This document shows positions 62,479 through 64,000 of a stretch of DNA of 64,000 nucleotides, piece after piece (positions within the stretch are counted from its first letter, which is position 1; each line of letters opens with the position of its first letter). A program made the translations under genes and the position numbers. The notes under the pieces were generated by a model, which worked only from the letters and a program-made list of their open reading frames with translations, was not told where the DNA came from and made no database searches. Source of the DNA: Fervidibacillus halotolerans (GTDB lineage: Bacteria > Bacillota > Bacilli > Bacillales > Caldibacillaceae). The stretch spans positions 310,001-374,000 of the forward strand of contig NZ_CP106877.1 of assembly GCF_026547205.1 (NCBI RefSeq), read 5' to 3'.

Positions 62479-63548
62479 AAAATCCCATCATCGCTTTTCT
62501 TTTATCCTTTTTTCCAGGTGGCGGGTTACTTTATTTAGGGAAATTGCGGGGAATATTTTATTTAATCGGTATTTTCTTCATTCCCGTTTTCTTTTACATT
62601 TTTGGTTACTATGGGGAACTGTTTGTTTTAGGTTTAATCTTAGCATTTCTACTGTATTTCATCAGTTTTGTTGATACGATTGCTTCATCATCGAATCTAT
62701 TGAAAAGTCAAGGAAACACAAGTGGAGAAACATCGAGATCATTTGAATCGGAAAGGTTTTACACAATTATCCTTTCATTCATCCCAGGATTAGGTCACTT
62801 CCAATTAGGACTTATGAACAGAGGAATTACCTTTCTTCTCGCCTTTTTTGGAACGGGGATCATGGTTTTTTTCGTTACCTTGCTATTAAGAATGGAAGAG
62901 TTTCTCGTTTTCGGATTGATTCTCCCTGTTATTTGGTTTTACTCTTTCTTCGATGTGATGAATCAATTAACGAAAAAACAAAAAGGGGAGGAGCTAATCG
63001 ATCGAAGCATTTTGGAGGATTTTGAAGAAAGTAGGGAAAATGGAAGGAAAAGTAAAACAGTGGCAAAAGTATTGTCGATGATTCCTGGCGTTGGTCATTT
63101 GTATTTAGGTTATCAAAAACGGGGATTTCAGTTGTTGGCCATCTTTTTCCTTGCCATCTATTTGCTTGATTTTTTAAGATTGGGTCTCTTTCTCTTCGTC
63201 ATTCCGATTCTTTGGTTTTACAGTTTCTTCGATGGGCTACAAAAAGCATCCACATATGAAGATGGAAAGATCGATGATGAACCGGTTTTTAATTATTTTG
63301 TCAATCATCAAAAATGGATCGGTGTGGCCTTTCTATTTATCGGTCTATATTACTTGGCAAAAAATACACTATTTCCGATTTTAGATCCGATCATTCGGGA
63401 CCTTTATAAAATTTCGATCGATTATTGGTTCGATCAATATTTCCAAACGGCCATTGTTTCCCTTTTGTTCATCATTGGTGGGATTAAATTGTTGTTAGGA
63501 AGTAAAAAGCATACACCTGGCTCGGAAGAAAACAACCGAATGGAATAA
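62475..63548 (+). CDS. Multi-pass membrane protein with three internal repeats
   Basis: A 357-residue protein. A module PG.G..yLG....G...L followed by four helices and WFYSFFD-type motif occurs three times: FFPGGGLLYLGKLRGIFYLI (near 12), FIPGLGHFQLGLMNRGITFL (near 102), and MIPGVGHLYLGYQKRGFQLL (near 201); the last two are followed by ILPVIWFYSFFDVMNQ and VIPILWFYSFFDGLQK. This is a TM2-domain-like repeat. Function unknown; co-transcribed with the sigma/anti-sigma pair. Confidence 0.75.
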   Translation: MKNPIIAFLLSFFPGGGLLYLGKLRGIFYLIGIFFIPVFFYIFGYYGELFVLGLILAFLLYFISFVDTIASSSNLLKSQGNTSGETSRSFESERFYTIILSFIPGLGHFQLGLMNRGITFLLAFFGTGIMVFFVTLLLRMEEFLVFGLILPVIWFYSFFDVMNQLTKKQKGEELIDRSILEDFEESRENGRKSKTVAKVLSMIPGVGHLYLGYQKRGFQLLAIFFLAIYLLDFLRLGLFLFVIPILWFYSFFDGLQKASTYEDGKIDDEPVFNYFVNHQKWIGVAFLFIGLYYLAKNTLFPILDPIIRDLYKISIDYWFDQYFQTAIVSLLFIIGGIKLLLGSKKHTPGSEENNRME

Positions 63549-63566
63549 AGATGTGGAGGATGAAGG

Positions 63567-64000
63567 ATGAGGACTTGGCGAGTAGGTACATTTTCCATGG
63601 GAATTGCGTTGTTAGGTTTAGGGATTTGTTTACTTTTATCTCGTATAGTAAAAATTGATTTGGTCACTGTGATGAAAGGATGGTGGCCGGTCATTTTTAT
63701 CATTCTCGGAATCGAAATTTTGGTGTACGTCGTTTTAAATCGGAAATTCGATTCCCCGATTAAATATGATGTATTTAGTATAATGATCGTTGGAACCATC
63801 GGGTTTGTCGGAGTAGCGATCCTTTCATTACATTCCGTAGGGCTTTTGGGAAAAATCGAGCAAGTCATATCGTCAGAAGTTCAGACGGTAGATCTACCCA
63901 CATTTACCGAATCGGTAAAAGATGTGGAGCGAATCGTTCTTGATACAAGACAACCGATTAAAATAGAAACGACGAAAGGAACGAATTTGGTTGCTTTTGG
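63567..64000 (+). CDS. LiaF-like membrane protein, 3' end outside window
   Basis: The frame is open from ATG 63567 (with GTGGAGGATGAAGG upstream) to the window end. It has four membrane helices in the first 95 residues (TFSMGIALLGLGICLLLSRI, WWPVIFIILGIEILVYVVL, VFSIMIVGTIGFVGVAILSL) like the LiaI/LiaF N-terminal region, then a beta-rich part (VKDVERIVLDTRQPIKIETT). The C-terminal half is not seen. It follows the sigma operon and is probably part of it. The LiaF resemblance is by layout only. Confidence 0.72.
   Translation, partial: MRTWRVGTFSMGIALLGLGICLLLSRIVKIDLVTVMKGWWPVIFIILGIEILVYVVLNRKFDSPIKYDVFSIMIVGTIGFVGVAILSLHSVGLLGKIEQVISSEVQTVDLPTFTESVKDVERIVLDTRQPIKIETTKGTNLVAF

Noticed and set aside
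1..64000. tRNA or rRNA genes
   Set aside because: No cloverleaf with a conserved TTCGA arm or rRNA segment was noticed while reading; a dedicated scan was not possible.

Overview
The window looks like chromosome of a low-GC, Gram-positive, Bacillaceae-type bacterium. The evidence is AT-rich DNA with strong AGGAGG-type ribosome binding sites, and gene sets with direct Bacillus subtilis counterparts (pspA-ydjG-ydjH-ydjI, yxlEFG, ctc/L25, YitT, ThiXYZ under a TPP riboswitch, PadR, BceS-like sensor kinase). The species cannot be fixed from sequence alone; a type IV pilus cluster in such a background would fit several (often thermophilic) Bacillaceae lineages.

Layout. 1-3.1 kb: the end of a type I restriction subunit (HsdR) and a YgjP-type metallopeptidase. 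3.3-12.2 kb: an accessory, defence-flavoured island with a possible HEPN-like protein, a complete IS21-type element (4064-6509, exact 7-bp target duplication), an Abi/UG-type reverse transcriptase broken by a frameshift, an HTH protein behind 10-bp tandem repeats, an orphan 138-aa protein, and an IS200/IS605 element with TnpA, TnpB and a likely guide RNA. 12.5-15.1 kb: a YitT membrane protein, a small membrane protein and a long gene-poor stretch. 15.2-27.6 kb: a type IV pilus locus; a leftward series VanW-like, PilB, PilT, PilC, major pilin, PilM, PilN, PilO, PilD, and a divergent rightward trio of pilin-like proteins ending in a large beta-helix-type protein.

27.9-31.6 kb: the PspA/YdjGHI membrane-stress operon. 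31.7-44.2 kb: an amino-acid racemase, a two-domain FtsX ABC transporter with its ATPase, L25/Ctc, a two-component system, a PadR regulator with three palindromic operators, a DUF1129-like membrane protein, a TatD hydrolase, and a TPP-riboswitch-controlled pyrimidine/thiamine transporter. 44.8-50.4 kb: two acetyltransferases with a TetR regulator and an operator over the promoter, DoxX, and a DDE insertion sequence. 50.4-51.3 kb: a Bacillaceae-type dispersed repeat and a carbamate kinase (arcC) pseudogene. 51.5-55.1 kb: a small DUF2089 operon and a second IS21-type element. 55.4-64 kb: a DUF2087 regulator, an XRE regulator with yxlEFG, an MFS exporter, and an ECF sigma/anti-sigma operon with membrane proteins running off the window.

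The most unusual parts are the HEPN-like/reverse transcriptase locus split by an IS21 element, the type IV pilus locus with a VanW-like protein that lacks the expected cysteine and a very large pilin-like protein, the three-site PadR control region, and an ECF sigma gene whose best ribosome binding site points at an ATT codon. Many start codons below were moved from the longest reading frame to the codon that sits 5-9 bases behind a good ribosome binding site. All product names rest on reading motifs by eye; no database search was possible.
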